Assembly (NCBI GenBank): GCA_017853885.1
Contig: JAFMIR010000004.1
Span: forward strand, 1-64,000
DNA: 64,000 bases
From: Prosthecobacter sp.
GTDB taxonomy: Bacteria; Verrucomicrobiota; Verrucomicrobiia; Verrucomicrobiales; Verrucomicrobiaceae
Direction: 5' to 3'
Shown here: piece after piece, positions 23,166 to 33,500 of the stretch
How positions within the stretch are numbered: the first letter of the stretch is position 1
How the letters are laid out: each line of letters starts with the position of its first letter
The notes under the pieces: generated by a model
Databases searched by the model: none
What the model was told of the DNA's origin: nothing
Seen by the model: the letters and a program-made list of their open reading frames with translations, nothing else
Position numbers and translations under genes: made by a program

Positions 23166-23813
23166 TCACGTCCAGCGATGGGGTCGGCTGTCGAGCTGGA
23201 AGACCTGGCCACTGACGGCGGTCATGGAGTGAAGCATGAGGATGAAACGAGCCGCGTCCTGCGGCGTGTTGAGACGACCGAGGGTATGCTGGGACAACAA
23301 GCGCTGTTTCCACTCATCATCCTTGAGGAGATGCTGTGTCATCCGGGTTTCGAGAAAGCCGGGTAGCAGACAGTTGGCGCGGATGTTTCGGCTGCCATAT
23401 TCCTGCGCGGTGGACTGGGTGAGGGCAATGAGCCCGGCTTTGGCAGCGGCGTAGTTGGCCTGGCCGGCGGGCCCACTGAGGGCGGAGTAGGAACCGATGT
23501 TGATGATGTGGCCTTGCCGCTGGCGGCTCATGAGTTTCAGGGCGACCTGGGTGCAGAGGAAGGCGCCTTTGAGATTCACATCGAGCACGGATTCGAAGGC
23601 TTCATCGGTCATTTGGAGCAGCGGGCCATCGCGGAAGATGCCGGCGTTGTTCACGAGCAGATCAAGATGATCGATTGGAGCGAAGAAGGCCTGCGGCTGA
23701 AGCACATTGAGCTCAGCCCGGCCGGGCGCGAGCACCTCCCATCCGGCGGATTCGAGTTCCGCTCGGATTTGCTGGGCCAGATCGCCCTCTCCGCCGGTGA
23801 TGAGTGCTTTCAT
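23166..23813 (-). CDS. Short-chain dehydrogenase/reductase (FabG-like)
   Basis: The 215-aa product is a classical SDR. It has a glycine-rich cofactor motif TGGEGDL at residues 6-12, NNAG at 55-58, Asn80, and a complete catalytic set Ser108, Tyr121 and Lys125 (YAAAK). The closest general resemblance is to 3-oxoacyl-ACP reductases, but at 215 residues it is shorter than the usual 240-250, and no acyl carrier protein or synthase gene lies nearby. The frame extends 15 codons upstream to 23858; I chose the ATG at 23813 because MKALITGG is the usual SDR N-terminus. It lies 91 bp downstream of the ABC transporter gene on the same strand and may be cotranscribed with it. The substrate is unknown. Confidence 0.85.
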   Translation of the reverse strand: MKALITGGEGDLAQQIRAELESAGWEVLAPGRAELNVLQPQAFFAPIDHLDLLVNNAGIFRDGPLLQMTDEAFESVLDVNLKGAFLCTQVALKLMSRQRQGHIINIGSYSALSGPAGQANYAAAKAGLIALTQSTAQEYGSRNIRANCLLPGFLETRMTQHLLKDDEWKQRLLSQHTLGRLNTPQDAARFILMLHSMTAVSGQVFQLDSRPHRWT

Positions 23814-23904
23814 GCGATGGGATGAGGGCAAACGTCTCGCCGCTGGCATTTCAGGCATTGAACACCTACGTCAAAGACATCGAGAAAGTCGATCATGCTG
23901 CGGA

Positions 23905-26900
23905 TCACACCTTGGTGAGCTGCCGCTTCAACGAGAACTCCACGGCGGCGATGATGAGGACGATGTTGAAGAGGATCACGAGGCTGTTGATCCAGAGCGT
24001 GTTGAACTTGGTACCGAAGTAGATTTTCTGCGTACCGAAGAAGACATTAGGACTGGCTTTACGGCGGTAGTCCTCACGCTCCATCTCGGCCTTGGTGACG
24101 AGGTCGAGAACTTTGCGGTTCACGTAGATCTCCTCGGCACTAACCGTATCGCTTTCGCCGCGGAGGCTGGTGAGGAAATTGTCGTCAAGGGTACCGGTGA
24201 CGACGGCTTCATGCAGGGAGCCAAGGCGTTTGCGCACCTCGCGGGGGTTGCGGGCGTAAAGACCGGAAACAACCGCAAGCGACTGCTTGGTCATATCGAG
24301 CTCGTGACGCTGAGCGTCGGTGAGCTCGACGCCCTTGGGTGGTAGCAACGCCTGGATGCGCTCATCAAGGAAGTCCTGATTTCGTGTCAGTGGATTGAGC
24401 TTGGACTGGGAGATGATGACGCCCTCGTAGCTCCAGCGCAACGGCATGAACTGGCAGATGAAGGGCACCTTGAGCTTGCTAGGATTTTCCTCGGCGGTGA
24501 CGGGCTCCTTCCACCAACGGCTCATGGAATAGACGAGGTCGAGGTTCTTGTTCATCTCCTCATATTTGATCAGGGCGCCACCCAGGATGATCTGCGGGAT
24601 GAGGATGAGCGGAATGGCGTTCACTGCCGTGCGGCTGTCCGAAACGAGGCTGGAAATGAAGAGGCCAAGGCAGGCGCCGGTGATCGCGGTGAGAAACATC
24701 CACCAGAGATGCACCCAGAACATGTCGCGAATCTCCAGCACCCAGTTACCAATCAGCAGGTAGATCACGCATTGCACGAGGGCAAAGGCGGCGAGGGAAA
24801 TGAGTTTGCCGCAGAGGTAGTAGAGGGTGCGCAGGTTGTGGTTGCGCTCACGGTTCAGCGTGAAGCGATCGCGGATGATCTCGTCGGCGCTGTTGGTGAG
24901 GCCAAGGAACATGGCCACGACGAGGCTCATAAAGAGGTATGTCGGGATGTGGAAGGCCGTGGCGAAGGTGTAGTGCTCCTCCTCGCTGTATTTGAGCACG
25001 GTGGAGATAAGCCAAGAAAGCAATGGCGCCTCGAGCAGGGTGGTGAGCAAATTCGTGCGGTTTCGCAGCTTGCTTAGGAAGGCGCGCTTCAGCAGCGTGC
25101 CGAAAAGGATGCCCTCCTCCCGCACGGTGTGCTTCGGCGGCTTCGGCGCTGCGCGGAAGCGACTGACGCTGGCGCTATCTTCCCGGGGCCGGGAGATAAG
25201 GTTGGTGCTACCAGGCAACAGCTGCTGCTTGGCCATGCTCTCCATGATAAGATGACGCTGGTAGGAATCACGCCAGAAATTGGGCGGGAAACGCCGCGCA
25301 GCCACTAGGTGGCCATCGGCGCTGCGCTCCTGAATCACATCACCACTGATATCGCGAAGCGGTGTCTCGAGTACATCGAAGACGAAATCGGCGGTAAGGT
25401 TTTCTGGCGGCTCCTGCGCAGCCTTGCCCTGCCCGGTCTCGGTTTGATACACCCGCCAGAAGTACTCCAACATGCCCTGCGGCGTGCCGTAGAAGGCCAT
25501 CTTGCCTCCGCGGTCGAGCATGACTGCCTTGTCGAACATCTTCAAAAGCCGCATGCTCGGCTGGTGGATGGAGATGATAACGATCTTGTTGCGGGCGAGG
25601 TTGCGAATGATCTCCAAAACGTGCTCACTGTCCTTAGAAGACAAGCCGCTAGTGGGCTCATCAAAGAGGTACACATCGGAGATGCCAATCATGTCGAGAC
25701 CGGCATTGAGGCGCTTGCGCTCACCCCCGCTAAGGAACTTTTGCTGCGGCGTGCCGGCAAGGCGTTTGCGCAGATCTGCGAGGCCGAGTTCGGCCAGCTT
25801 CGCCTCGACGCGTTTGCGGCGCTCCTCGGTCTTAAGATGAGGGCAACGCACGGCGACGCTGAAATCGAGGTTTTCCTGCACCTTGAGCAGCGGGTCGAAA
25901 GCGTCCTCCTGCGGGATGTAGGCGATGTAGGGCGTGAGGTCAGTCAGGTTCGCATACAACGGCATGGCGTTCATGAGCACCTCGCCACCGCGGGGTTTGA
26001 TCTGTCCGCCGAGCACACGGAGCAGGGTGCTTTTGCCACAGCCGCTGGGACCCATGACGCAGATCATCTCGCCACGGCGCGCCAGAAAGCTGATGCCGTC
26101 GAGCGCGGTCTCCCGCGAGTCAAAGCGATGCTGGAGATCCCGCACATCGAGTTGGCGGATGGTATTGCGCTCCTCCTCGATAATGCGGTCGGTGAAATGA
26201 CAGCGGAGGAACTGGCCCTCGTTGAGCGTGATGGCATCACCATCACTGAGGGTGAAGCGATCGCGCACCGGCACCTGACCGACGTAGATGGGCCGCGAGG
26301 CGCGGAGCACCTCCAGCACACCCGTCTTCTGCGCGTAGTTGCACTCGATGCGCAGGAGGATCTCGCCATCAGTGTCCTCGGAAAGGAGGATGTCACCTTC
26401 ATCGAGCAGCTCGGGCTTGTTGGAGACGAGGTAGGTATTGCGGCTGCCTTCTAGGCGGAACTGGCCACCAAATTCCTGCGCCCTCACCCGCAGGTCTCGC
26501 AGCGCAATCTCCACCTCGCCATGTGCGATGATTTTGTCCTCGATGCTGGCCTCAATCACGGTGCCGGCGCTGAGCAGCGTGCCGTTCAAAGTGGCCTGCG
26601 TGCTGCGGATGGCCTCGACGGTGACGCCCAGACCAAAGCTGAGCCGCAAATGCGTGCCGCGGCCGCGCTGCGGCGCGATCTCCGCATCACCGTCCTCAGT
26701 GACGGTGAGGTAAATCTGCGTGCCTGTGAGCGTCTTCTTCGCGTTGAAGTAGGAAACAAGGTCGTTGTAGTCGATGGTGACATCCCCAAGCACCACGCGC
26801 TCACCGGGATAGAGGCGGGAGAAGTCTCCGGGGGGCTGTTGGCGACTGCGAACGAGAATGTCCACGTTGCCAGTGTTTTTCAGCAGCACCATGTTTTGAA

Positions 26901-27549
26901 AGCGGAAGCCGACCACCGAGCACTCCGAAGGAAGCGAGCGCAGGAGCACATCGCTGGGCTGTGTGGAGGCGATGCGCAGCGTCTCAAGCGGCTGGCCGCC
27001 ACGCGTCGCGAAACCTTCCTCAGGCGGTTTGTCACCTGCGTTGAGCTGATAGACGATGTCGATCGCTTGGGCGGCGATGCCGAGGTTCGTCATGAACAGG
27101 TAAAACTCGACCATCTGCCGCTGGTTCTGCTGCGAGCGGGAGATGAGCAGGTAGAGCTGCACACCGAGCAGCACCTTCTGCTCCTGAGTGAGGGATTTCG
27201 CCAGCTCCTTCGCCCTCTGGGCCAGGTCTTGCGGCTGCTGCAACGCCTCGAAATAGAGGCGGCGCATGTCGGCGTAAATCGCTTCGGGGTAATCGTAGCG
27301 CAGGTAGCCGAGGCTGGACTCGACGTCCTCCTCCTCCACGCTGCCGTCGAGCTTGCTGAAGGCCGCAAAGACCTCGATGAGCACAGGGAGCATCGTGTTT
27401 GCCGTGGCGGCCGCGGCGGCGGCCTGCTCAGCTGTCTGGTCCTTCCAAAGATGCTCCCATTTCTGGAGCTTTGCCATCCACCGCGCCTGCACACCCTTCC
27501 TGCCCTTCGACGCAGGCTTTCGGGGTGGCGGTTTGGCTATGGAACTCAT
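23905..27549 (-). CDS. ABCG-type ABC exporter fused to TerB-like and FHA-like N-terminal domains
   Basis: The product, about 1,214 aa, combines four parts. Residues about 50-170 resemble the helical TerB/DjlA tellurite-resistance fold (FAAFSKLDGSVEEED). Residues about 180-460 are beta-rich, ending in a segment that looks FHA-like (VGQVPVRDRFTLSDGDAI). The ATPase follows: Walker A GPSGCGKST near 500, signature LSGGERKRLN near 606, Walker B VYLFDEPTS near 626, and IISIHQPS. The C-terminal half is an ABC-2 permease with several membrane segments and a last helix before the stop. The order of forward ATPase then membrane domain is that of ABCG half-transporters; FHA plus ABCG resembles mycobacterial Rv1747. 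A TTG at 27621 would add 24 residues; I prefer the ATG at 27549. It is divergent from the NagA-like gene. The substrate is unknown. Confidence 0.85.
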   Translation of the reverse strand: MSSIAKPPPRKPASKGRKGVQARWMAKLQKWEHLWKDQTAEQAAAAAATANTMLPVLIEVFAAFSKLDGSVEEEDVESSLGYLRYDYPEAIYADMRRLYFEALQQPQDLAQRAKELAKSLTQEQKVLLGVQLYLLISRSQQNQRQMVEFYLFMTNLGIAAQAIDIVYQLNAGDKPPEEGFATRGGQPLETLRIASTQPSDVLLRSLPSECSVVGFRFQNMVLLKNTGNVDILVRSRQQPPGDFSRLYPGERVVLGDVTIDYNDLVSYFNAKKTLTGTQIYLTVTEDGDAEIAPQRGRGTHLRLSFGLGVTVEAIRSTQATLNGTLLSAGTVIEASIEDKIIAHGEVEIALRDLRVRAQEFGGQFRLEGSRNTYLVSNKPELLDEGDILLSEDTDGEILLRIECNYAQKTGVLEVLRASRPIYVGQVPVRDRFTLSDGDAITLNEGQFLRCHFTDRIIEEERNTIRQLDVRDLQHRFDSRETALDGISFLARRGEMICVMGPSGCGKSTLLRVLGGQIKPRGGEVLMNAMPLYANLTDLTPYIAYIPQEDAFDPLLKVQENLDFSVAVRCPHLKTEERRKRVEAKLAELGLADLRKRLAGTPQQKFLSGGERKRLNAGLDMIGISDVYLFDEPTSGLSSKDSEHVLEIIRNLARNKIVIISIHQPSMRLLKMFDKAVMLDRGGKMAFYGTPQGMLEYFWRVYQTETGQGKAAQEPPENLTADFVFDVLETPLRDISGDVIQERSADGHLVAARRFPPNFWRDSYQRHLIMESMAKQQLLPGSTNLISRPREDSASVSRFRAAPKPPKHTVREEGILFGTLLKRAFLSKLRNRTNLLTTLLEAPLLSWLISTVLKYSEEEHYTFATAFHIPTYLFMSLVVAMFLGLTNSADEIIRDRFTLNRERNHNLRTLYYLCGKLISLAAFALVQCVIYLLIGNWVLEIRDMFWVHLWWMFLTAITGACLGLFISSLVSDSRTAVNAIPLILIPQIILGGALIKYEEMNKNLDLVYSMSRWWKEPVTAEENPSKLKVPFICQFMPLRWSYEGVIISQSKLNPLTRNQDFLDERIQALLPPKGVELTDAQRHELDMTKQSLAVVSGLYARNPREVRKRLGSLHEAVVTGTLDDNFLTSLRGESDTVSAEEIYVNRKVLDLVTKAEMEREDYRRKASPNVFFGTQKIYFGTKFNTLWINSLVILFNIVLIIAAVEFSLKRQLTKV

Positions 27550-27686
27550 GCGCGGCCCATGGATGGCGGAGGCATGGAGAAAGACAAGCGCTAGGATGGG
27601 GTTCTTTCGACGTCGTGACAAAGATACCGCATCCCGTCACGCCCTGTGCTTGAACCTGCTTAGCTCAGCGGCTCTCATCTCAGGAA

Positions 27687-28595
27687 ATGAAACCCTTCGA
27701 TCTCCAGGTCAATGGCTATGCCGGAACAGACTTCAATCGTGACGGACTTACTGCTGAGCAGCTGCACCACGCCTGCCAGTGTCTCGTCGAGGATGGCTGC
27801 GATTCGATTCTGGCCACCTTCATCACCGACGAGATTCCTAAGCTGGAGCGCCGCATGCGCACCTTGGCTGAACTGCGTGAGAAGGACCCGCTGGCACAGA
27901 GGGTCATCACGGGCATCCACATCGAGGGGCCATTCATCAATCCGATCAAAGGTTACGTCGGAGCTCACCCGCCACACGCGGTGAAGCCTGCAAACGTGGA
28001 GGACGCCAAGAAGCTGCTCGATGCCGCCGGCGGTCTGGCGAGGCTTGTCACGCTGGCTCCCGAACATGACGAAGGCTGCAAAACCACCACTTGGCTTGCT
28101 TCGCAGGGCGTGGTGGTCTCCGCCGGGCATTGCGATCCCTCACTCGACCAGCTCCGCGCGGCCTGCGACGCCGGTTTGAGTATGTTCACTCACGTGGGCA
28201 ACGGCTGCCCCATCCAGATGCACCGCCATGACAACATCATTCAGCGGGTGCTCAGCCTCCATGACCGGCTGTGGTTGTGCTTCATCCCGGATGGTGTTCA
28301 TGTGCCGTTCTTTGTGTTGAAGAACTGGCTGCGCAGCACCGGGCTGGACCGCGTGGTGTTTGTCACGGATGCCATTTCCGCCGCGCGCCTCGGCCCCGGC
28401 CGTTACACGCTCGCTGGCTGGGACATTTTGATCGGTGAGGACTTGGTGGCGCGCTCGCCCGATGGCAGCCATTTTGTCGGCAGCACGGTCACCGTGCCCC
28501 GCATCAAAGCGAACGCCTTGCATGAACTCGGCATGACCGAAGCCGAGGTTGGACGCGTTCTGGATGAGAACCCGCGCAGGGCGATGGCTGCCTAG
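27687..28595 (+). CDS. nagA: N-acetylglucosamine-6-phosphate deacetylase-like amidohydrolase
   Basis: NagA removes acetate from N-acetylglucosamine 6-phosphate in amino-sugar recycling or catabolism. The 302-aa product keeps the core TIM-barrel motifs: DLQVNGYAGTDF at residues 5-16, GIHIEGPF at 76-83 with the metal-binding Glu, LAPE at 123-126, SAGH at 145-148, the metal histidine in FTHVGNG, DGVH at 202-205 and the catalytic Asp in VTDA at 226-229. It is shorter than typical NagA (about 380 aa) because most of the N-terminal beta domain is absent; related short proteins are common. The ATG is preceded by AGGA two bases upstream, one of the few purine-rich leaders here. No other amino-sugar gene is adjacent. 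The substrate is a family inference. Confidence 0.8.
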   Translation: MKPFDLQVNGYAGTDFNRDGLTAEQLHHACQCLVEDGCDSILATFITDEIPKLERRMRTLAELREKDPLAQRVITGIHIEGPFINPIKGYVGAHPPHAVKPANVEDAKKLLDAAGGLARLVTLAPEHDEGCKTTTWLASQGVVVSAGHCDPSLDQLRAACDAGLSMFTHVGNGCPIQMHRHDNIIQRVLSLHDRLWLCFIPDGVHVPFFVLKNWLRSTGLDRVVFVTDAISAARLGPGRYTLAGWDILIGEDLVARSPDGSHFVGSTVTVPRIKANALHELGMTEAEVGRVLDENPRRAMAA

Positions 28596-28658
28596 CGCCG
28601 ACCTCTCTCCTTCCCGAATTGGACAGGGGGAAAACCGTGTGCTAAACGCGGCCTCCCC

Positions 28659-30395
28659 ATGAAACCCGCCCCCCTCCTCCGTTCCCTCGCTTTTCTGGCC
28701 GCGCTGGCCCCTGCGGTCGCATTGTCTGCCGACAAAGTGGACTTCATGAAACAGGTCAAGCCTTTGCTCGAAGGCGCCTGCACCCACTGCCATGGAGCGA
28801 AAGAGGATAAAGGTGACTTCCGCATGCACACGCTGGAAGACATGAAAAAGGGCAACGAGAACGGTCCAGGTCTGACACCAGGTGATCCTAGCAAGAGCGC
28901 CATCTACACCACCCTCATCCTCGATGCGGATGACGACATGGTGATGCCACCCAAGAAGGAAGGCCTACTCGAAAAAAGCCAGATCGCCATCATCAAGACT
29001 TGGATCGAGCAAGGGGCCGAATGGCCGGCCGGCGTGACGCTGGAGCAAACACCGCGTGTCACCTTCGCGAAGCACATCCAGCCTCTATTGGAGGAAAACT
29101 GCCTCTCCTGCCATAACCCAGACAAGGCTAAGGGCGATTGGATTGCCTCCACGAAAAAGGAAGCTTTCGAGAGTGGCGAAAACGCCCCGAACATCGTTCC
29201 CTTCGACCTCTCGAAGAGCGCCATCTACACCAGCACCACACTCGCGGCGGATGACGACGACCTCATGCCGCCCAAGAAAAGTGGTGGACCACTGCCGAAG
29301 GAGCAGATCGCACTCCTGAAATTGTGGATCGAACAGGGCGCACCGTGGCCAGATGATGCCAAGCTGAAGGCAAAGGAGAAAAAAGGCCCAGCCACGATCA
29401 ATCCGGACAACTTGGAACTCGTGAAGAAGATCCACGCCTTCATTATACAGACCTCGAAGGAGAAAAAAGAGGCCGATATGAAGCCCTACGAAACCAAGGT
29501 GCCAAAAACCGGCGTTCCCTACAGCATGGTGGTAATCAAGAGCGGCGAATTCACCATGGGCAGCCCCGCTGGCGAGGCGAACCGCGCCGACGACGAAGGC
29601 CCGCAGACGAAAAAGAAGATCCAACCCTTTTGGATGGGCAAATTCGAGGTCACTTGGGATGAATACGAGCCCTTCCAGCTCACCAATATCGGCCGCAACA
29701 AGGATGGTAGCCGCCAGGTCTGGAAACCCACCGACAAGCCGGAAGACCTCATCTCCCAGCCCACGCCACCTTACCAACCGATGGACTTCGGCATGGGCCG
29801 GGACGGCTACCCCGCGATCTGCATGACCCACCACGCGGCGAACAAATACTGCCAGTGGCTCAGCGCCCAGACCGGCCACTTCTACCGCCTGCCCACCGAG
29901 GCCGAGTGGGAGTATGCCGCCCGGGCCGGCAGCACGACTGCTTATTTCTTCGGCGATGATCCGAAGCAGCTCAAAGACTACGCCTGGTTCTTCGAGAACG
30001 CCCCAAACTTCCAATACGCCAAGGTCGGCCTTAAAAAGCCAAATCCGTGGGGTCTCCACGACATCTACGGCAACGTTTGTGAATGGACGCTCGACCAGTA
30101 TGCCGAGAACTCCTTCTCGAAGCTTGGTGACAACGGCAACATCTGGAACAAATCCACCACACCCTATCCCCATATCGCCCGCGGGGGTCACTATGATGAT
30201 GATCCGGAGCTCTGCCGCAGCGCCGCACGCCGGGCCTCCAATCCCGATTGGAAGCAGCAGGACCCGCAGCTCCCGAAAAGCATCTGGTACCTGACGGATG
30301 CGACTTGGCTCGGCTTCCGCATCGTCCGGCCGCTCGAGATCCCCACCGTAGAGGAAATGTTTGCCGCCTGGAACAACGGCGTGGCGAAAGAATAG
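28659..30395 (+). CDS. Secreted dihaem cytochrome domain fused to a SUMF1/FGE-like domain
   Basis: The 578-aa product starts with a signal peptide (residues 1-23, ending VALSA). Two tandem planctomycete-type cytochrome modules follow, each with one haem site: CTHCH at 41-45 and CLSCH at 148-152, each followed by DPSKSAIYTT or DLSKSAIYTS and MPPKK. From about residue 286 a sulfatase-modifying-factor domain begins (VVIKSGEFTMGSP, YRLPTEAEWEYAAR, WGLHDIYGNVCEW, WLGFRIVRP). The catalytic cysteine pair of true formylglycine-generating enzymes does not appear in place: the segment reads LCRSAARRAS. So the domain probably binds or serves another role. The protein should be periplasmic or surface-exposed. 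A strong terminator follows. The fusion is typical of Verrucomicrobiota and Planctomycetota; its biochemical role is unknown. Confidence 0.88.
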   Translation: MKPAPLLRSLAFLAALAPAVALSADKVDFMKQVKPLLEGACTHCHGAKEDKGDFRMHTLEDMKKGNENGPGLTPGDPSKSAIYTTLILDADDDMVMPPKKEGLLEKSQIAIIKTWIEQGAEWPAGVTLEQTPRVTFAKHIQPLLEENCLSCHNPDKAKGDWIASTKKEAFESGENAPNIVPFDLSKSAIYTSTTLAADDDDLMPPKKSGGPLPKEQIALLKLWIEQGAPWPDDAKLKAKEKKGPATINPDNLELVKKIHAFIIQTSKEKKEADMKPYETKVPKTGVPYSMVVIKSGEFTMGSPAGEANRADDEGPQTKKKIQPFWMGKFEVTWDEYEPFQLTNIGRNKDGSRQVWKPTDKPEDLISQPTPPYQPMDFGMGRDGYPAICMTHHAANKYCQWLSAQTGHFYRLPTEAEWEYAARAGSTTAYFFGDDPKQLKDYAWFFENAPNFQYAKVGLKKPNPWGLHDIYGNVCEWTLDQYAENSFSKLGDNGNIWNKSTTPYPHIARGGHYDDDPELCRSAARRASNPDWKQQDPQLPKSIWYLTDATWLGFRIVRPLEIPTVEEMFAAWNNGVAKE

Positions 30396-30420
30396 CCTGC
30401 CACTCCCTTGGATGCACCTG

Positions 30421-30451
30421 CGGGCAGCCCACCTTGGCTGCCCGTTTTTTT
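30421..30451 (+). terminator. Intrinsic terminator after the cytochrome/SUMF1-like gene
   Basis: A perfect 9-bp stem, CGGGCAGCC at 30421-30429 pairing with GGCTGCCCG at 30436-30444, encloses a 6-base loop and is followed by T7 at 30445-30451. This is the clearest rho-independent terminator in the window and separates the gene from the subtilase that starts 65 bp later. Confidence 0.93.
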
Positions 30452-30516
30452 GTGCCTTCACTCTGGCAAATCGCAGGTATTCCGAGCATCATTCGCGTTC
30501 CATTGTCTTCGCTGCG

Positions 30517-33500
30517 ATGCGTTTTGTTCTGCTTTTGACCTTTCTCACCGCTTGCACCTCCGTGCTGCGCGGGCAGGTGGCCATTGGTGGAAAGCCGTTT
30601 GTGAGGTCAGTGGCCGAGGCGGGCCCAAAGGGCGAATGGGTGCTGTATGAAAAAGGAGTGCAGCAAAATGAGGGCACGAGGCGCTGGCTGACCCAACGCG
30701 TGCTCGTCGAGCTGCAACCCGGCAAGACTGCTGCGGACCTCCAAGGTCTCGCGGGCGTGGTGAAGGCCGAGACACGCGGCAAGTATGCCATCGTCGAATT
30801 TGCGGGCAGCGCTGATGCCTCGCTCGTAGGGGCAAAGGCCCTGCAAAAGCAACCCGGCGTGCGCTCTGCCGAGCCGATGTTAGCCCGGCAGCTTTTCGGC
30901 AAGTGGGTGCCGAATGATCCTTACTTTGCCCACAATGCCTCCAATGCCGGTTACCAGTGGCATCTGCGCAATACGGGTCAAAACGGCGGCACGGCAAATG
31001 TCGATGTGAATGTGGTGCCAGCCTGGGACAATTACAAAGGCACCGGCATCCGCATTGGCATCGTCGATGATGGCTTGCAGCTCACGCATCCAGACCTCAT
31101 CGCGAATGTAGACACCGCGAACGATCGCGACTTCAACGGCCTCGATGATGATCCTTCACCGGGTGAGAAAGACTTTCATGGCACTGCTTGTGCTGGCGTG
31201 GCGGCGGCACGTGGGAACAACGGGCTAGGTGTGACCGGTGCCGCTCCGGAAGCGAACTTGGTAGGCCTCAAGCTCATTGCCGCACCGACAACCGATGCCG
31301 ACGAGGCAGACGCCTTCGCCTTCAAAAATGACCTCATCCACATCAAGAGCAACTCATGGGGGCCCTATGACAGCGCCTACGGTCAGGGAGGCCCCGGCCC
31401 TCTGAGCCTCGCGGCGATGCAGAATGCGGTCACAACTGGGCGTGGCGGCAAGGGCACGATCTTCCTCTGGGCTGCGGGCAATGGCAACGGCTCCGGGGAT
31501 GATTCCAATTACGATGGCTGGGCCAATTCGCCTTTTGCAATCGCCGTGTCCGCCATCAACGAAAAAGACCGCTCGTCCTTCTATAGCGAGCCAGGTGCCA
31601 ACATTCTCGTCTGCGCCCCATCGAGCAGCGGCAACGAAGGCATCACCACCACCGACATCACCGGTGCGAATGGCTACAACGACGAAGGCGGCACGGTGGA
31701 ACGTCCCGATTTCAGCAACCTCGACTACACGAATGGTTTTGGTGGCACTTCATCGGCCACGCCAACCGTCGCGGGCGTGATCGCCCTCATGCTGCAGGCC
31801 AATCCGAACCTCACTTACCGAGATGTGCAGGAGATCCTCGTGCGCACGGCCGTGAAGAATGATAAATTCGATGGTGAGTGGGTGCAAAACGGCGCAGGCT
31901 TCCATTTCAACGTGCGGTATGGCGCTGGACTCGTGAATGCCCAAACAGCCACCGCCATGGCAGCGACCTGGACAAGCGTGGCTCCGTTGCAAACAAAGAC
32001 CTACACGCAGACCACCCTCACCCAGCCAATCCCGGATTTCGACACCAATGGCACTTCACGGGTCTTCCATGTACCTCTCACGGACAATTTGCGGCTGGAG
32101 CATGTGACCGTGCGCATCAAGGCTACACATCCCTATGCCGGCAATCTGGAGTTCCGTCTCACTTCACCCAGCGGTGTGAAGTCACGTCTCGCCAGAGCAC
32201 GCTTCAATGACAACAGCGCCAATCTCGACTGGACCTTCATGAGCACGCATTTCTGGGGTGAGCGCTCACATGGCGATTGGAAGCTGGAGGTCTTTGACCG
32301 TATGGTGGACCACGTCGGCACACTTGATGAAGTCACAATAACCTTCCACGGCACCGAGACATCTGAAGCGCTACCGCTACCGGTGCTGACCTCGAACTGG
32401 ATCATCGTAGGGCGTGAAGACTGGAACACAGATCATCAACTAACGGCGTCCAATTTTGCCACGAGCTACTCCGCCGACCGCTATTGGCCCTTTAGTGGCC
32501 TACCCTCTGGCTGGAACTTCAACCCGACCACAAACCGCATCACCGGTACACCGACAGAAACCGGTTTGTATGAGGGTTTTCAGAACACGACGAATGCCAC
32601 CGGCACGAGCAGCGAGTACAGCTATTTTTATGTGCTTGCAGCCGCTCCCGCGCTTTCCACCGCCGTCGAGCAACCGACGACCCAAAAAATCATTCCGTTT
32701 GGTTTTGCCGATCCGGTGAGCCAAACGAGCATCTCTCATGATGGTGTCGATGCCATCCAGACAGCCACAGTTGGCGATGAGGAGTATTCCGGTATCGAAT
32801 TCACGGTGAATGGCCCGGCGAGGCTTGCCTTTCAGTGGAAGGTGTCCTCAGAGAAAAACTTCGATTATCTTGTGCTGTCAGTGGATGGTTACGTAAAAGA
32901 TTACATCACGGGCGAGAAGGATTGGACGCCGTCCATTACCGATATGGGCCCGGGTCCGCACAATGTGGACATCTACTATTTCAAGGATGAAGCCACCGCC
33001 AAAGGCCAAGACAAGGGCTGGATCGACGGCATCACCATCACATCGACCACCGCGCCACCGGTCATCAAGCCAGCCACGGTGAACGTGTGGAAGAACACCT
33101 ACTTCCGCCATGCGATCGAGGCCACGAACGCTCCAACAAGCTTTTCCGCTGTCGATTTGCCCGCCGGCCTCTCCCTACATGCCTCCACCGGTTTGATCTA
33201 TGGCAGTGTCGCCACGCTCGGCACCTATCCGGTGACGGTACAAGCCACGAACAGCCTTGGCACAAGCACCGAGACCATCACCATCCAAGTCGGCACGGTT
33301 GAGCAAGGTCTCGCTGAGGTGCTCGATGCCCCTTCTCAAAGCATCACTTCTTCGGGTGATGTCCCTTGGGTGCCGCAGCAGTTGTATTCTCGTGATGGCC
33401 AGGATGGCGCTCGCTCCGGTGCCATCGGCCACAATCAATCCAGCTCCATGAGCATGCAAGTCACTGGCCCTTGCAAGGTCACCTTCTACTGGGGCGTGTC

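Noticed and set aside
25309..27594. Plus-strand frames of 381 and 357 codons opposite the ABC exporter
   Set aside because: The exporter has all ABC motifs in order; the opposite frames are Leu/Arg/Glu-rich shadows with no motif.
29085..30461. Minus-strand frame of 458 codons opposite the cytochrome/SUMF1-like gene
   Set aside because: The plus-strand frame has haem motifs, a signal peptide and a terminator; the opposite frame shows no family motif.
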